The notes under the pieces: model-generated
Database searches by the model: none
Told to the model about the DNA's origin: nothing
The model's input: the letters and a program-made list of their open reading frames with translations, nothing else
Translations under genes and position numbers: made by a program
Part shown: piece by piece, positions 8,268 through 18,549 of the stretch
Layout: each line of letters opens with the position of its first letter
Numbering within the stretch: position 1 is the stretch's first letter
Assembly: GCA_945871875.1 (NCBI GenBank)
Contig: CAMBYC010000006.1
Location: 1-42,454, forward strand
DNA from: Sphingobacterium thalpophilum
GTDB taxonomy: Bacteria > Bacteroidota > Bacteroidia > Chitinophagales > Chitinophagaceae
DNA length: 42,454 bases
Direction: 5' to 3'

Positions 8268-9376
8268 TGGACCAAAAGCAATTGTTAGAAATTACTGAGC
8301 AATATTTAAAAGGTGAATTATCTGCAGAAGAAAAAAATTCTTTTGAAGAGATGAGATCAAATAACACTACAGTAGACCAATTTGTAGTTGAACATCAATT
8401 TTTTACAACACAATTGGATAAATATGCCGATTTAAAACGATTCAAAGCAAACCTTTATGACATTCACCATACAATGAAAGAAAATGGTGAAATTTCTGAT
8501 ATAAAAACACAAGATCACGCCAAAATAATCAAATTCTGGGGGAAATATCGCAGAACAATTGCTGTTGCTGCATCAATAGCGGGTATAACTGCATTGTTGA
8601 TTAGTGGACTTACAATTGCTTTTTCACCCAAAACACCTTTGGCAGAAATTGAAGAACTAAGAAGAAAAGTAAGCAAACTAGAGGTTAAAACAAACAAACA
8701 AGATTTACAATTAAAAAGCGTTCGTCAAAAAATTGAACCTGGTATTAATGTTTCTTTTGGAGGTTCTAGTTTCTTAATTGATACCAAAGGTTATTTGGTT
8801 ACAAGTGCTCACGTTGTAAATAATGCAGAAAGAATTTTTGTTCAGAATTCAAAAGGAGAAGATTTAATGGCTGAAATTCTTCTTACTGATACAAAACACG
8901 ATTTAGCAATCCTTAAAATAACAGACGAAGATTTCAAACCTTTAAGTTCAATTCCTTATAGCTTTAACAAGAAAAAAGTTGTTGCAATTGCAGAACCAGT
9001 ATTTACGCTTGGTTTTCCTAAAGATGAAATTGTTTATGGTGAAGGTTATCTTTCTTCTGTAACTGGATTACTAGGAGACACAATGTCTAGTCAAATTACA
9101 ATTCCAGCAAACCCAGGAAACAGTGGTGGGCCTGTTTTAAACAGCAATTGTGAAGTAATTGGTATTCTCAACGCAAGACAAACCACCGCAGAAGGTGTTG
9201 TTTTTGCAACCAAATCAAAATACATATTTAATGCAATTGATTCGTTGAAAAGTTTAGATTCAAATGAATCTATAAGATTATCCACTGTATCAAATGTTCG
9301 CAATTTGAACCGCGTTTCTCAAGTTAGTAAAATACAGAATTGCGTTTATATGGTTAAAGTAGTCTTGAAAAAATAA
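8267..9376 (+). CDS. single-pass membrane protein: N-terminal anti-sigma-like cytoplasmic region plus periplasmic trypsin-like serine protease
   Basis: N-term LLEITEQYLKGELSAEEKNSFEEM; TM AVAASIAGITALLISGLTIAF; triad motifs TSAHVV (His), TKHDLAIL (Asp), PGNSGGPV (Ser). Start overlaps the last base of the sigma gene. Confidence 0.8.
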   Translation: MDQKQLLEITEQYLKGELSAEEKNSFEEMRSNNTTVDQFVVEHQFFTTQLDKYADLKRFKANLYDIHHTMKENGEISDIKTQDHAKIIKFWGKYRRTIAVAASIAGITALLISGLTIAFSPKTPLAEIEELRRKVSKLEVKTNKQDLQLKSVRQKIEPGINVSFGGSSFLIDTKGYLVTSAHVVNNAERIFVQNSKGEDLMAEILLTDTKHDLAILKITDEDFKPLSSIPYSFNKKKVVAIAEPVFTLGFPKDEIVYGEGYLSSVTGLLGDTMSSQITIPANPGNSGGPVLNSNCEVIGILNARQTTAEGVVFATKSKYIFNAIDSLKSLDSNESIRLSTVSNVRNLNRVSQVSKIQNCVYMVKVVLKK

Positions 9377-9400
9377 TCAATTCATTCACACATCCAATTA

Positions 9401-9433
9401 AAAAAGGCTTTCAAACAATTGAAAGCCTTTTTT
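9401..9433. terminator. bidirectional intrinsic terminator
   Basis: AAAAAGGCTTTC-AAACAATT-GAAAGCCTTTTTT between convergent genes. Confidence 0.85.
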
Positions 9434-9454
9434 AATTAGATGTATGAATGATAT

Positions 9455-10354
9455 TTAATTCCAAAGACCTGATGGATATTTTCCAGATGCAATCAACTCA
9501 TCAATTGAAGCCTTAACTGCTGGAGCGTCTTCTTTGTATGTAACACCAAACCAATCAGCAGATGTTGGTATAACTTTAATTACTCCTGTTCCTGATTGAA
9601 TAAATTCGTCAGCTACAATAGGAATGAAGAATTCAGACTTCGGAGTTTCAATATGTTTATTTAAGAAATCAATAAATAATTGTTGTGAATACTCAAATAC
9701 TGCAGGATTAAAGCACCAGAAATTCATTGAAACCTTTGAATCCATTGAAATTTCGTGTGGTTCTTGCCCATCTTCACACACAATTGCCTCTCCCTTTTTA
9801 CTAATATTCAATCTTTCAACAATTGATGCAAGATTTCCTTGATTGTCTACTTGACAAACGCCGCGGTTAACGGTACCATGATCTGACAATGTTCGCAATA
9901 ATTCATAGCCAATTATAGACCATACATTATCATTACATTCACTTGTAAGAAATGTATAAGCTTTATCAAAAGCATCCCGTCCGTAAAAATCATCTGCATT
10001 GATTACTGCAAAAGGCTCATTTACAACTTCTTTAGAACATAAAACTGCGTGTGCAGTTCCCCATGGCTTTGATCTTTCTGCTGGCACGGAATGTGATCCA
10101 ATGTAAGAATTTAAGTCTTGGAAAACATAATCAACCTCTATTTTTCCTTTAAGACGAGGTTCAAATATTGCTTTAAAATTTTCGGCAAATTCTTTACGGA
10201 TAATAAAAACTACCTTGCCAAAACCTGCTTCAATAGCATCGTAAATGGAATAATCCATGATTGTTTCGCCTGATGGTCCAAAAGACTCAATTTGTTTCAT
10301 TGATCCATAACGAGAAGCCATTCCGGCAGCTAAAATTAAAAGAGTTGGTTTCAT
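9455..10354 (-). CDS. sugar-phosphate nucleotidyltransferase family protein
   Basis: LILAAGMASRYGSMKQIESFGPSGETIMDYSIYDA: NTP_transferase N-terminal signature. Confidence 0.85.
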   Translation of the reverse strand: MKPTLLILAAGMASRYGSMKQIESFGPSGETIMDYSIYDAIEAGFGKVVFIIRKEFAENFKAIFEPRLKGKIEVDYVFQDLNSYIGSHSVPAERSKPWGTAHAVLCSKEVVNEPFAVINADDFYGRDAFDKAYTFLTSECNDNVWSIIGYELLRTLSDHGTVNRGVCQVDNQGNLASIVERLNISKKGEAIVCEDGQEPHEISMDSKVSMNFWCFNPAVFEYSQQLFIDFLNKHIETPKSEFFIPIVADEFIQSGTGVIKVIPTSADWFGVTYKEDAPAVKASIDELIASGKYPSGLWN

Positions 10355-10398
10355 TCAATTATTTTTTAATTCTTTTCTATAATATTACGCAATTTATT

Positions 10399-11316
10399 AT
10401 GCAACTATCAATAGAACTTTTGTTGGAATTAGAACGTATGGGGAAAGATAATATTTTAACACAACCTATAAAAAACCAACAGATTATAAAAAATAATATA
10501 GAATGGGACATACTTCGTACAGATTTAATTCATCCTATATGCTCTGGGAATAAATTGTTTAAACTAAAACACTATCTATTAGATGCAATCACAAAACAAT
10601 ATAAAATTGTTCAAACATTTGGAGGTGCTTGGTCTAATCATATTGTTGCTACTGCATTTCTTGCAAATCACTGCGGATTAGAATCTATAGGAATTATAAG
10701 AGGGGAAGAACCAAAAGTATGGAGCCAAACTCTATTGCAAGCAAAAGAATACGGCATGTCGTTTCAATTTATTTCTCGTTCAGAATTCTCAAATGATCAA
10801 AACCTTTTTATCAATGATGATATTTATTCAATTCCTCAAGGAGGCTCTGGATTATTAGGCGTAAAAGGTGCATCAGAGATTTTATATTGCACTGATTTTA
10901 CTAAATATACACATATAATTTGTGCATGTGGAACTGGCACAATGCTTGCAGGATTGGTAAATGCTTCACAGCCTTCTCAAAAATGTATAGGCATTTCAGT
11001 GTTAAAACACCCTGAACTTATATTAGAAGTAGACCAACTTTTATTAAATTTCCCTGAAAAGAAAAATTATACTATCGTTCAAGATTTCCATTGGGGTGGC
11101 TATGCAAAAATAAATCGGGATTTAATTGATTATATGAATCTTTTTTATCAAGATTATGGGGTTCCTACTGACTTTACATATACTGCAAAAATGGTATATG
11201 CCATTGAAGAAATGATGAAAGTTGGTTATTTTAAAGAAGGCAGCAAAATTTTAAGCATTCACAGCGGAGGACTTCAAGGTAATAATTCCTTAAAAAAAGG
11301 AACATTAAACTTTTAA
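10399..11316 (+). CDS. PLP-dependent ACC deaminase / D-cysteine desulfhydrase family protein
   Basis: DLIHPICSGNKLFKLKHYL, FGGAWSNHIVATA, CGTGTMLAGLV. ATG at 10399 preferred over the track start 10261. Confidence 0.83.
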   Translation: MQLSIELLLELERMGKDNILTQPIKNQQIIKNNIEWDILRTDLIHPICSGNKLFKLKHYLLDAITKQYKIVQTFGGAWSNHIVATAFLANHCGLESIGIIRGEEPKVWSQTLLQAKEYGMSFQFISRSEFSNDQNLFINDDIYSIPQGGSGLLGVKGASEILYCTDFTKYTHIICACGTGTMLAGLVNASQPSQKCIGISVLKHPELILEVDQLLLNFPEKKNYTIVQDFHWGGYAKINRDLIDYMNLFYQDYGVPTDFTYTAKMVYAIEEMMKVGYFKEGSKILSIHSGGLQGNNSLKKGTLNF

Positions 11317-11359
11317 TAGATCAACCCCTTATCTTTGCAACCAGCGTAAATCTAAACCA

Positions 11360-12235
11360 TTGTCAAGCAAACATTCATTTTTCCAATTATTTATAGCCTT
11401 TTTTTTATCCTCTCTGATTTTTAATCAAATTAAGGCACAAGATAATTTGCCTCATTTTAATGTGGCTCTTCGCAATGATAAAATAAATATTAGCTGGATA
11501 AATAAAAATTCAAGAATTATTCAAGTCAATATCCAACGTTCATCGGATTCTTTAACTGGATTTAAAACAATTGCTTCTATTGAACAGCCTAAATTGAATT
11601 TTTTTGAATTTATTGACACAAAATCATCCAATCTAAATCAGAATTATCGACTTTACATTTTAGAAGAAGGTGGAAATTACCAATTTACCAATTCTCAAAA
11701 GCCTGTATTTGTAATTGAACCCAAATCAATAAAAGTGTCAGTTCAAAATGATCAAATTATACAACCAAATAAGCTCTTACCTCAAAATCAGCCCACCCTA
11801 AATAAGGAGAAAATTGATGTTTCATTGAAATCAAGTTCTGATTCTTCAATAATAGTTGTATCAGAAAACATTAAAAACTCAAACAATACTTTATCCTTAA
11901 ATGATACTAGAATTACAAAATTTGCTCGGTTAAATAAAATTTTATCTCCAACTAAATTATTGGTGATTAATAAACAAGAGTTGAATTACCCTCATATTTA
12001 TACTTTTATTAACCCACAAGGGCAGCTAGAAATTGTTCAACCTTTAATAAAAGATAAACTTCTAAATTTTGTGTTTTATAAAGATGATGGCAATAAAATA
12101 TTTGTTTTGAACAACGTAAAGGAAAATCAATTTGTTTTAGATAAAACTAATTTTTTGCAATCTGGGTGGTTCTACTTTGAATTGTATGAAAAAGATAAAT
12201 TCATAACAAAACAGAAATTCTATTTGCCTAAATAA
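11360..12235 (+). CDS. secreted protein of unknown function
   Basis: N-terminal signal peptide FFQLFIAFFLSSLIFNQIKAQ; start appears to be TTG. Confidence 0.6.
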   Translation: MSSKHSFFQLFIAFFLSSLIFNQIKAQDNLPHFNVALRNDKINISWINKNSRIIQVNIQRSSDSLTGFKTIASIEQPKLNFFEFIDTKSSNLNQNYRLYILEEGGNYQFTNSQKPVFVIEPKSIKVSVQNDQIIQPNKLLPQNQPTLNKEKIDVSLKSSSDSSIIVVSENIKNSNNTLSLNDTRITKFARLNKILSPTKLLVINKQELNYPHIYTFINPQGQLEIVQPLIKDKLLNFVFYKDDGNKIFVLNNVKENQFVLDKTNFLQSGWFYFELYEKDKFITKQKFYLPK

Positions 12236-12264
12236 TTCTTTACACCTTAAGATTTTAAGAACTT

Positions 12265-12972
12265 CTAGGTAAACTCGGTTTCAAAAACCTTGCTCCATGA
12301 AGATTTCACCAATTCTTTAATCATTACCATATCAACTGGAAAACCCAATTCCTTTTGAAGAGAAGTAACTTGTTTGTCTTGAATTCCACAGGGTACAATC
12401 CCTCCAAAATAACTCAACTCTGTGTTGATGTTAAATGCAAAACCATGCATCGTTATCCATCTACTACAACGTACACCTATGGCACAAATTTTCCTTGCAA
12501 GCAATGGATTTTCTGGATCTAACCATACACCGGTTTCACCTTTACTACGATTTGCAATAATGTCAAAATTTGCAAGCACATCAATTATCACCTGCTCTAA
12601 ATTTCTAAGGTATTTACCTATATCTGTATAATGTTTTTCTAGATCTAACATTGGATAACCAACAAGTTGTCCAGGACCATGAAAGGTAATATCGCCTCCC
12701 CTATTGGTATTAAAAAAAGCAATCCCCTTTTCCTCAAGCACTTCAGGTGTTAATAAAACGTTATTTATATTGCCAGATTTACCCAATGTATAAACCGGAG
12801 GATGCTCACAAAACAATAAATATTGAAGCGTTGGGATATACATTGGCAACGTATCAGGAAAATTGGTTCTGTAATCTGATTTAATAGCCAAATTATCACG
12901 AAGCAGATTTTCTTGTAAATCCCAAGCTTTTCCATATTCTATGGTTCCCAAGTCTCTGAATTCAATATTCAT
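12265..12972 (-). CDS. lipB: octanoyltransferase
   Basis: EHPPVYTLGKSG, NRGGDITFHGPGQLVGYPMLDL, GVRCSRWITMHGFAFN. Confidence 0.93.
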   Translation of the reverse strand: MNIEFRDLGTIEYGKAWDLQENLLRDNLAIKSDYRTNFPDTLPMYIPTLQYLLFCEHPPVYTLGKSGNINNVLLTPEVLEEKGIAFFNTNRGGDITFHGPGQLVGYPMLDLEKHYTDIGKYLRNLEQVIIDVLANFDIIANRSKGETGVWLDPENPLLARKICAIGVRCSRWITMHGFAFNINTELSYFGGIVPCGIQDKQVTSLQKELGFPVDMVMIKELVKSSWSKVFETEFT

Positions 12973-13035
12973 ATTGTAAAATTAATCCTAAAATACCATC
13001 CTTACTAATTAGCATCAAAACATTAATTTTGCAAC

Positions 13036-14094
13036 ATGATAAACGACGAAGCATTGGAAGATTTTGATGAATTATCTGAAATTGGCGATGATACAGAATC
13101 ATTATTTGAAAGATTATCATTAACAGTTGATAAAGGACAGGAACCATTAAGGATTGATAAGTTTTTGCAACAGCGATTAGAAAAAGCATCTAGAAACAAA
13201 TTACACCAGGCAATAGAAAAAGGTCAGGTTTTGGTGAACAACCAATCCATTAAACCAAATTATAAAGTTAAACCAGGAGACTTACTGCTTGTACTTTCTG
13301 AAAAATCGCCTGAAACCTTTGACGTAAAACCTGAGCAAATGCCTTTGTCGATTGTTCATGAAGATGATTCAATCATAATTATCAATAAAAACCCTGGAAT
13401 GGTTGTGCATCCTGGATGTGGGAATTACCAAGGCACTTTACTCAATGGAATTGCTTGGCATTTAAAAAATCAACATCCCGATATTGATGAAAAGCTCTTA
13501 CCAAGGTTTGGAATGGTACATCGAATTGATAAAAACACTAGTGGATTATTGGTTTTGGCAAAAACAGAAAAAGTATCAAAAGATTTATCTCATCAATTTT
13601 TTGAACATACTGTAAACAGAAAATATGTAGCACTTGTTTGGGGCAATCTAGAAAACGATGAAGGTACAATTACTGGCCATGTAGGAAGACATCAAAGATT
13701 TAGAAAGATAATGGATGTATATGGAGATGGCGATTATGGGAAAGAAGCGATTACACATTATACTGTTTTAGAAAGATTTAGATATGTAACCCTTGTGGAA
13801 TGTAGACTTGAAACAGGAAGAACACACCAAATTAGAGTTCACATGCAACACAAAGGACATCCTTTATTTAATGACGAAACTTATGGGGGTGATAAAATAT
13901 TAAAAGGAACAGTTTTCACCAAATACAAGCAATTTGTGGATAATTGTTTTGAAATTTGTCCTAGACAAGCATTACATGCTCAAACTTTAGGATTTACACA
14001 TCCGGGTACTGGTGAAAAAGTATTTTTCAATAGTCCAATCCCAAATGATATGCAACAAGTCCTCGACAAATGGAGAAAATACACTGTGCAATAA
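13036..14094 (+). CDS. RluA/RluD-family pseudouridine synthase
   Basis: S4-like N-term, MVHRIDKNTSGLLVLAKT, LETGRTHQIRVHMQHKGHPLFND. Confidence 0.92.
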   Translation: MINDEALEDFDELSEIGDDTESLFERLSLTVDKGQEPLRIDKFLQQRLEKASRNKLHQAIEKGQVLVNNQSIKPNYKVKPGDLLLVLSEKSPETFDVKPEQMPLSIVHEDDSIIIINKNPGMVVHPGCGNYQGTLLNGIAWHLKNQHPDIDEKLLPRFGMVHRIDKNTSGLLVLAKTEKVSKDLSHQFFEHTVNRKYVALVWGNLENDEGTITGHVGRHQRFRKIMDVYGDGDYGKEAITHYTVLERFRYVTLVECRLETGRTHQIRVHMQHKGHPLFNDETYGGDKILKGTVFTKYKQFVDNCFEICPRQALHAQTLGFTHPGTGEKVFFNSPIPNDMQQVLDKWRKYTVQ

Positions 14095-14279
14095 ATCAAT
14101 TTTTAATGCACAAATATCTTCCAATTAAAATAAACAAACAATCAAAATATTGAATATAAAGTGTGTATATATTGTTCTGTTTGTTTGAGATAGAATAATT
14201 AATTTTGTTTATAATTAAAAAATATTGAACCTAACTTAATCTAAGAAGTTCAACAATAAAGAATCAATTATACTACCAG

Positions 14280-15092
14280 ATGGCAAGGATTATAAGCATA
14301 GCCAACCAGAAAGGGGGCGTAGGAAAAACAACAACTGCTATCAATTTAGCAGCAAGTTTTGCAGTTTTGGAATATAAAACATTATTGGTAGACGCCGATC
14401 CACAGGCAAATAGCACTACTGGTGTAGGTTTTGATCTTCAAAACATACAAACAAGTTTGTACAATTGTATGGTTGGTAATGCAGAAGTAAAAGATGTGAT
14501 ACTTTCAACAGAGATTCCACACTTATTCTTATTACCCTCTCATATTGATTTGGTTGGTGCTGAAATCGAAATGATAACTTATCAACAAAGAGAATCTGTA
14601 CTTAGAAATCTATTAAATGCTATAAAAGATGAATACGACTTCATTATAATAGATTGTTCACCTTCATTGGGATTGATTACTGTAAACGCATTGGTTGCTG
14701 CTGATAGCGTTATAGTTCCTGTTCAAACTGAATTTTTTGCTCTAGAAGGTTTGGGTAAGTTATTGAATACAGTTAAAATTATACAAAGCAGACTGAATAC
14801 AAATTTGGTTATTGAAGGAATATTATTAACCATGTTTGATGCTAGGCTTAGATTATGTAACCAAGTGGTAAATGAAGTTAGAACACACTTTGAAAATGTC
14901 ATCTTTGATACCATCATCCATAGAAACAGTAAATTAAGTGAAGCCCCTAGTGTTGGTAAACCGATCATTTTATATGATGCTGAAAGTAAAGGTTCTATCA
15001 ACTATCTTCATTTAACCAGAGAAATTTTGCAAAAAAACAATAAAACAAAAATTAGCAAGGAAGAAAGAATGCTAACTGTTGACAATGAGTAA
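14280..15092 (+). CDS. parA: ParA-family ATPase
   Basis: [33 protein letters not shown]. Confidence 0.94.
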   Translation: MARIISIANQKGGVGKTTTAINLAASFAVLEYKTLLVDADPQANSTTGVGFDLQNIQTSLYNCMVGNAEVKDVILSTEIPHLFLLPSHIDLVGAEIEMITYQQRESVLRNLLNAIKDEYDFIIIDCSPSLGLITVNALVAADSVIVPVQTEFFALEGLGKLLNTVKIIQSRLNTNLVIEGILLTMFDARLRLCNQVVNEVRTHFENVIFDTIIHRNSKLSEAPSVGKPIILYDAESKGSINYLHLTREILQKNNKTKISKEERMLTVDNE

Positions 15093-16005
15093 TTCAACGA
15101 ATAAAAAAGAAGCCTTAGGCAAAGGAATAAGATCATTGTTGCAAAACATTGATATTGAACTAAAAAACACAACTGGTTCACTCAAAGAAGAAATTGTAGA
15201 ACAAACTACATCAGCTGCTCAGATTCCTTTGGCACATATTGAACTAAATCCAAAGCAACCTCGACAAGATTTTGACGAAAAAGCATTACAAGAACTTGCA
15301 GATTCTATAAAAATTCATGGAATCATTCAACCTTTAACCGTTTCTAGAATTACAGCCAATAGATATAGATTGGTTGCTGGTGAAAGAAGGTTTAGAGCTT
15401 CAAAAATTGCTGGATTAACAGAAGTTCCAGTATATGTAAGACAAGTTAACGACCAAGAATTGCTTGAATTGGCATTATTGGAGAACTTACAAAGAGAAGA
15501 TTTAAATGCAATTGAAATTGGATTAAGTTATAAACGATTGATGGAAGAATGTGATCTTACCCAAGAACAAGTAGCGGAAAGAATGGGTAAAGAGAGATCC
15601 ACAGTTACCAATTACATTAGATTGTTAAAACTACCTCCTGGCATCGTTGTTGCAGTAAGAAACGGCAGTATAAGTATGGGACATGCAAGAGCTTTAATTA
15701 ATGTAGATTCCATTGACAAACAATTGTTTGTATTCCATAAAATTATTGATGAAGGTTTATCTGTTCGTCAAACAGAAAGTTTAGTAAAAACTTTATACAA
15801 GCAAGGCGACAATTCTCCTAAAAAGGAAATAAAAGCCGAGGCTCCACCAGCTTTCAAAAAAATTGAAGACAATTTGGCCAGCCATTTTAACACCCGGGTT
15901 AAATTGCAACACAACAAGAAAGGTTATGGGCAAATCATGATGGAATATTATTCTATCGAAGAACTTAATGCTCTTTTAGACAAAATGAATGTTACCATAC
16001 ATTAA
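15085..16005 (+). CDS. parB: ParB-family chromosome partitioning protein
   Basis: [47 protein letters not shown]; overlaps the parA end. Confidence 0.94.
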   Translation: MSNSTNKKEALGKGIRSLLQNIDIELKNTTGSLKEEIVEQTTSAAQIPLAHIELNPKQPRQDFDEKALQELADSIKIHGIIQPLTVSRITANRYRLVAGERRFRASKIAGLTEVPVYVRQVNDQELLELALLENLQREDLNAIEIGLSYKRLMEECDLTQEQVAERMGKERSTVTNYIRLLKLPPGIVVAVRNGSISMGHARALINVDSIDKQLFVFHKIIDEGLSVRQTESLVKTLYKQGDNSPKKEIKAEAPPAFKKIEDNLASHFNTRVKLQHNKKGYGQIMMEYYSIEELNALLDKMNVTIH

Positions 16006-16654
16006 AGTAAATATCAAAACAATTAATTTAAAAAAAAGCATTTCATTAATGCTAATGGTAATCCTTTGCTCTATTGCAAATGGTCAAACAATTAAAGACA
16101 CCATTAAGCCTAAGTTAATAAAAACTGTAAAAGCAATTGATACGGTGAAAAAGAAACCATCAGTTGCTAGAGCTGCTGCACTCAGATCAGCTATTTTTCC
16201 AGGATTAGGCCAGATTTACAATAAGAAATACTGGAAACTACCTTTAGTTTACGGAGCAGTAGCTTTTCCAGTTGTGACGTTTACATATAATTTAGAATGG
16301 TATAATAAAACCAGAGAGGCTTATGCCATTAAGTTTTATAACGATACAGCCAAAATAAAATTACCAACAGACGGTTTAGACCAACGTTTAATTCCTTTGT
16401 CATCGGGTTCATTAAGATTATATAGAAATTCTTTTCGACAAGGGGTAGACTTCTCGGTGCTTGGACTTTTAGTGGTTTGGGGTTTACAAGTTGCAGATGC
16501 TGCAGTAGATGCGCATCTTAAAGGATTTAACATAAACGATGACCTGAGTTTAAGAATTAAACCATGGATAGCACCAACGGGTTCGAGCAGTGGAATTAGT
16601 TTAGTACTAAGTTTTAGAGACGAAAAGCCAAAGCCTTCAATTTTAATTAATTAA
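15989..16654 (+). CDS. DUF5683-type membrane protein
   Basis: AALRSAIFPGLGQIYNKKYWKLPLVYGA; follows parAB and precedes dapB. Confidence 0.75.
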   Translation: MLPYIKVNIKTINLKKSISLMLMVILCSIANGQTIKDTIKPKLIKTVKAIDTVKKKPSVARAAALRSAIFPGLGQIYNKKYWKLPLVYGAVAFPVVTFTYNLEWYNKTREAYAIKFYNDTAKIKLPTDGLDQRLIPLSSGSLRLYRNSFRQGVDFSVLGLLVVWGLQVADAAVDAHLKGFNINDDLSLRIKPWIAPTGSSSGISLVLSFRDEKPKPSILIN

Positions 16655-16671
16655 TCTTCGAATTTCAAAGT

Positions 16672-17388
16672 ATGAATATTGCATTAATAGGTTATGGCAA
16701 GATGGGTAAAATCATTGAATCTATAGCTGTTTCCCGTGGACATAGTGTAAATCTAAAGATTGACATTTCTAATGCAGAAATGTTGACTGTAGAAAACCTT
16801 CAAAAATGTGATGTTGCTATTGAATTTACTGGTCCACATAGTGCATTTAATAATGTAATGAAAAGCTTGGAAGCTAATATTCCAATTGTTTGTGGTTCTA
16901 CCGGATGGCTTTCACAATATGATGAAGCTGTAGCATTTTGCAATAAGCAGCAAGGGACATTACTTTATGCAAGTAATTTTAGTGTTGGTGTAAATGTGTT
17001 TTTTGAGGTAAATAAACTTTTGGCTGGATTGATGTCAAATTTGCCTGATTATGATGTTTCAATCACAGAAATCCATCATACAGAGAAAAAAGATGCACCA
17101 AGTGGAACTGCGATAACTTTAGCAGAACAAATATTAGCTTTAGTAAACAGAAAAGAAACTTGGGAAAATGTATCAACAACAGATAAAAGCAAATTGACTA
17201 TAATTAGTGAAAGAATAGATCCAGCACCAGGAACGCATAAGATTTGTTATAGTTCAGCTATTGATGACATTGAAATAATACATACGGCTCATAATAGGAA
17301 TGGTTTTGCAACAGGTGCTGTGTTGGCTGCTGAATTCCTCTTAAATAAGAAAGGCATATTCACCATGAAAGATGTTCTGGGCTTTTGA
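16672..17388 (+). CDS. dapB: 4-hydroxy-tetrahydrodipicolinate reductase
   Basis: IALIGYGKMGK, IPIVCGSTGW, ITEIHHTEKKDAPSGTA. Confidence 0.93.
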   Translation: MNIALIGYGKMGKIIESIAVSRGHSVNLKIDISNAEMLTVENLQKCDVAIEFTGPHSAFNNVMKSLEANIPIVCGSTGWLSQYDEAVAFCNKQQGTLLYASNFSVGVNVFFEVNKLLAGLMSNLPDYDVSITEIHHTEKKDAPSGTAITLAEQILALVNRKETWENVSTTDKSKLTIISERIDPAPGTHKICYSSAIDDIEIIHTAHNRNGFATGAVLAAEFLLNKKGIFTMKDVLGF

Positions 17389-17422
17389 CATAGTAATAGA
17401 ATAAATCAAGTTTACCCTGATT

Positions 17423-17857
17423 ATGCTTAACAAAAAAACACAATATGCCCTTCAGGCACTGATGTTTCTTGCAGAACAGAGAAACTATGAACCTGTTCTT
17501 ATTGCTGTTATTGCTGAAAAAAAACAGATTCCTTTAAAATTTCTGGAAAATATTCTTTTACAGCTTAAAAAAGAAGGCATCTTAGAAAGTAAAAAGGGCA
17601 AAAATGGAGGTTATTTCTTATCTGTACCACCATCTTCCATCCCGATTTCAAAAATTATTAGAATTTTACAAGGACCTATTGCAATGTTGCCATGTGTTTC
17701 ACTTTATTTCTATGAACGTTGTCAGAATTGTGATGAAAAAAGATGTGGTTTGCACGATACCATGATTTTGGTGAGAGATGCAACCTTAAAATTATTAGAC
17801 AATAAAACGGTTGCTGATATAGCATTGATAAAACCGTTGACAACTTTGGGAATTTAA
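17423..17857 (+). CDS. Rrf2-family transcriptional regulator
   Basis: YALQALMFLAE, IPLKFLENILLQLKKEGILESKKGKNGGYFL; Cys cluster C-x15-C-x2-C-x4-C. Confidence 0.88.
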   Translation: MLNKKTQYALQALMFLAEQRNYEPVLIAVIAEKKQIPLKFLENILLQLKKEGILESKKGKNGGYFLSVPPSSIPISKIIRILQGPIAMLPCVSLYFYERCQNCDEKRCGLHDTMILVRDATLKLLDNKTVADIALIKPLTTLGI

Positions 17858-18009
17858 AATTAATTATAGGTTTAAGAAAAAAATCCTAGTTGTTGAATTT
17901 ATGCAGTAGTTCTAAAAATGATGCAGTAATAGTTAAATCCAATGCATAGTCTCACTTAAAATAATAAATTTACTTGCAAGAAAATAATTTAGAGACTTAA
18001 AATCAATGG

Positions 18010-18405
18010 TTAATCCGCACTAAAAACATAAAATTTCGTCAAAATAGCACAAACCACCGCCCAAAAAATACCGGCAACCGCATAAAACAATCGATCATCC
18101 GCCTACAATACTTAAACAATCGTCAAAATAGCACGAACTACCGCCAAAAAATACCGTCAATCGTATAAAACAAACGATCGTCCGCTTATAAAACATAAAT
18201 AATCGGCAAAATAGCACGAATTACCGCCAAAAAAATACCAGCAATCGTCTAAAAAAAACGATCATCCACCAAAAAAACATAAATAATCGGCAAAATAACA
18301 CGAATCACCGCCAAAGAAATACCGGCAACCGTGTAAAACAAACGATCATCCGCCTATAAAACATGAATAATCGGCAAAATAACACGAACTACCGCCAAAA
18401 AACAC
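18010..18405. repeat. 83-84 bp direct tandem repeat array, about 4.5 units
   Basis: Unit starts at 18036, 18120, 18203, 18287 and 18371, e.g. TCGGCAAAATAGCACGAATTACCGCCAAAAAAATACC...; internal 21-bp subperiod. Confidence 0.9.
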
Positions 18406-18549
18406 CAAAAACTAATGAGTTTCAGCTATTCTTCTCCTTCGGACACATGTTTATTAAATAAATGTTCAATTAATATTTGACAACTTTAAGGTCTTTCTTT
18501 ATAAATAATGAGGATTTACATCTTCTTGGCATAAAAGCAAACCGAAAGT

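Noticed and set aside
8267-9376. Ordinary DegP/HtrA protease
   Set aside because: No PDZ domain, and it has an N-terminal cytoplasmic segment translationally overlapped with a sigma gene; unlike the HtrA at 40971, which has a PDZ region.
14100-18000. parS-like 16-bp palindrome near parAB
   Set aside because: No TGTTNCACGTGNAACA-like sequence noticed by eye; a computed search would be needed to be sure.
18010-18405. Possible CRISPR array
   Set aside because: Units of 83-84 bp are contiguous and similar along their whole length, with no short repeat/unique spacer alternation and no cas genes nearby.
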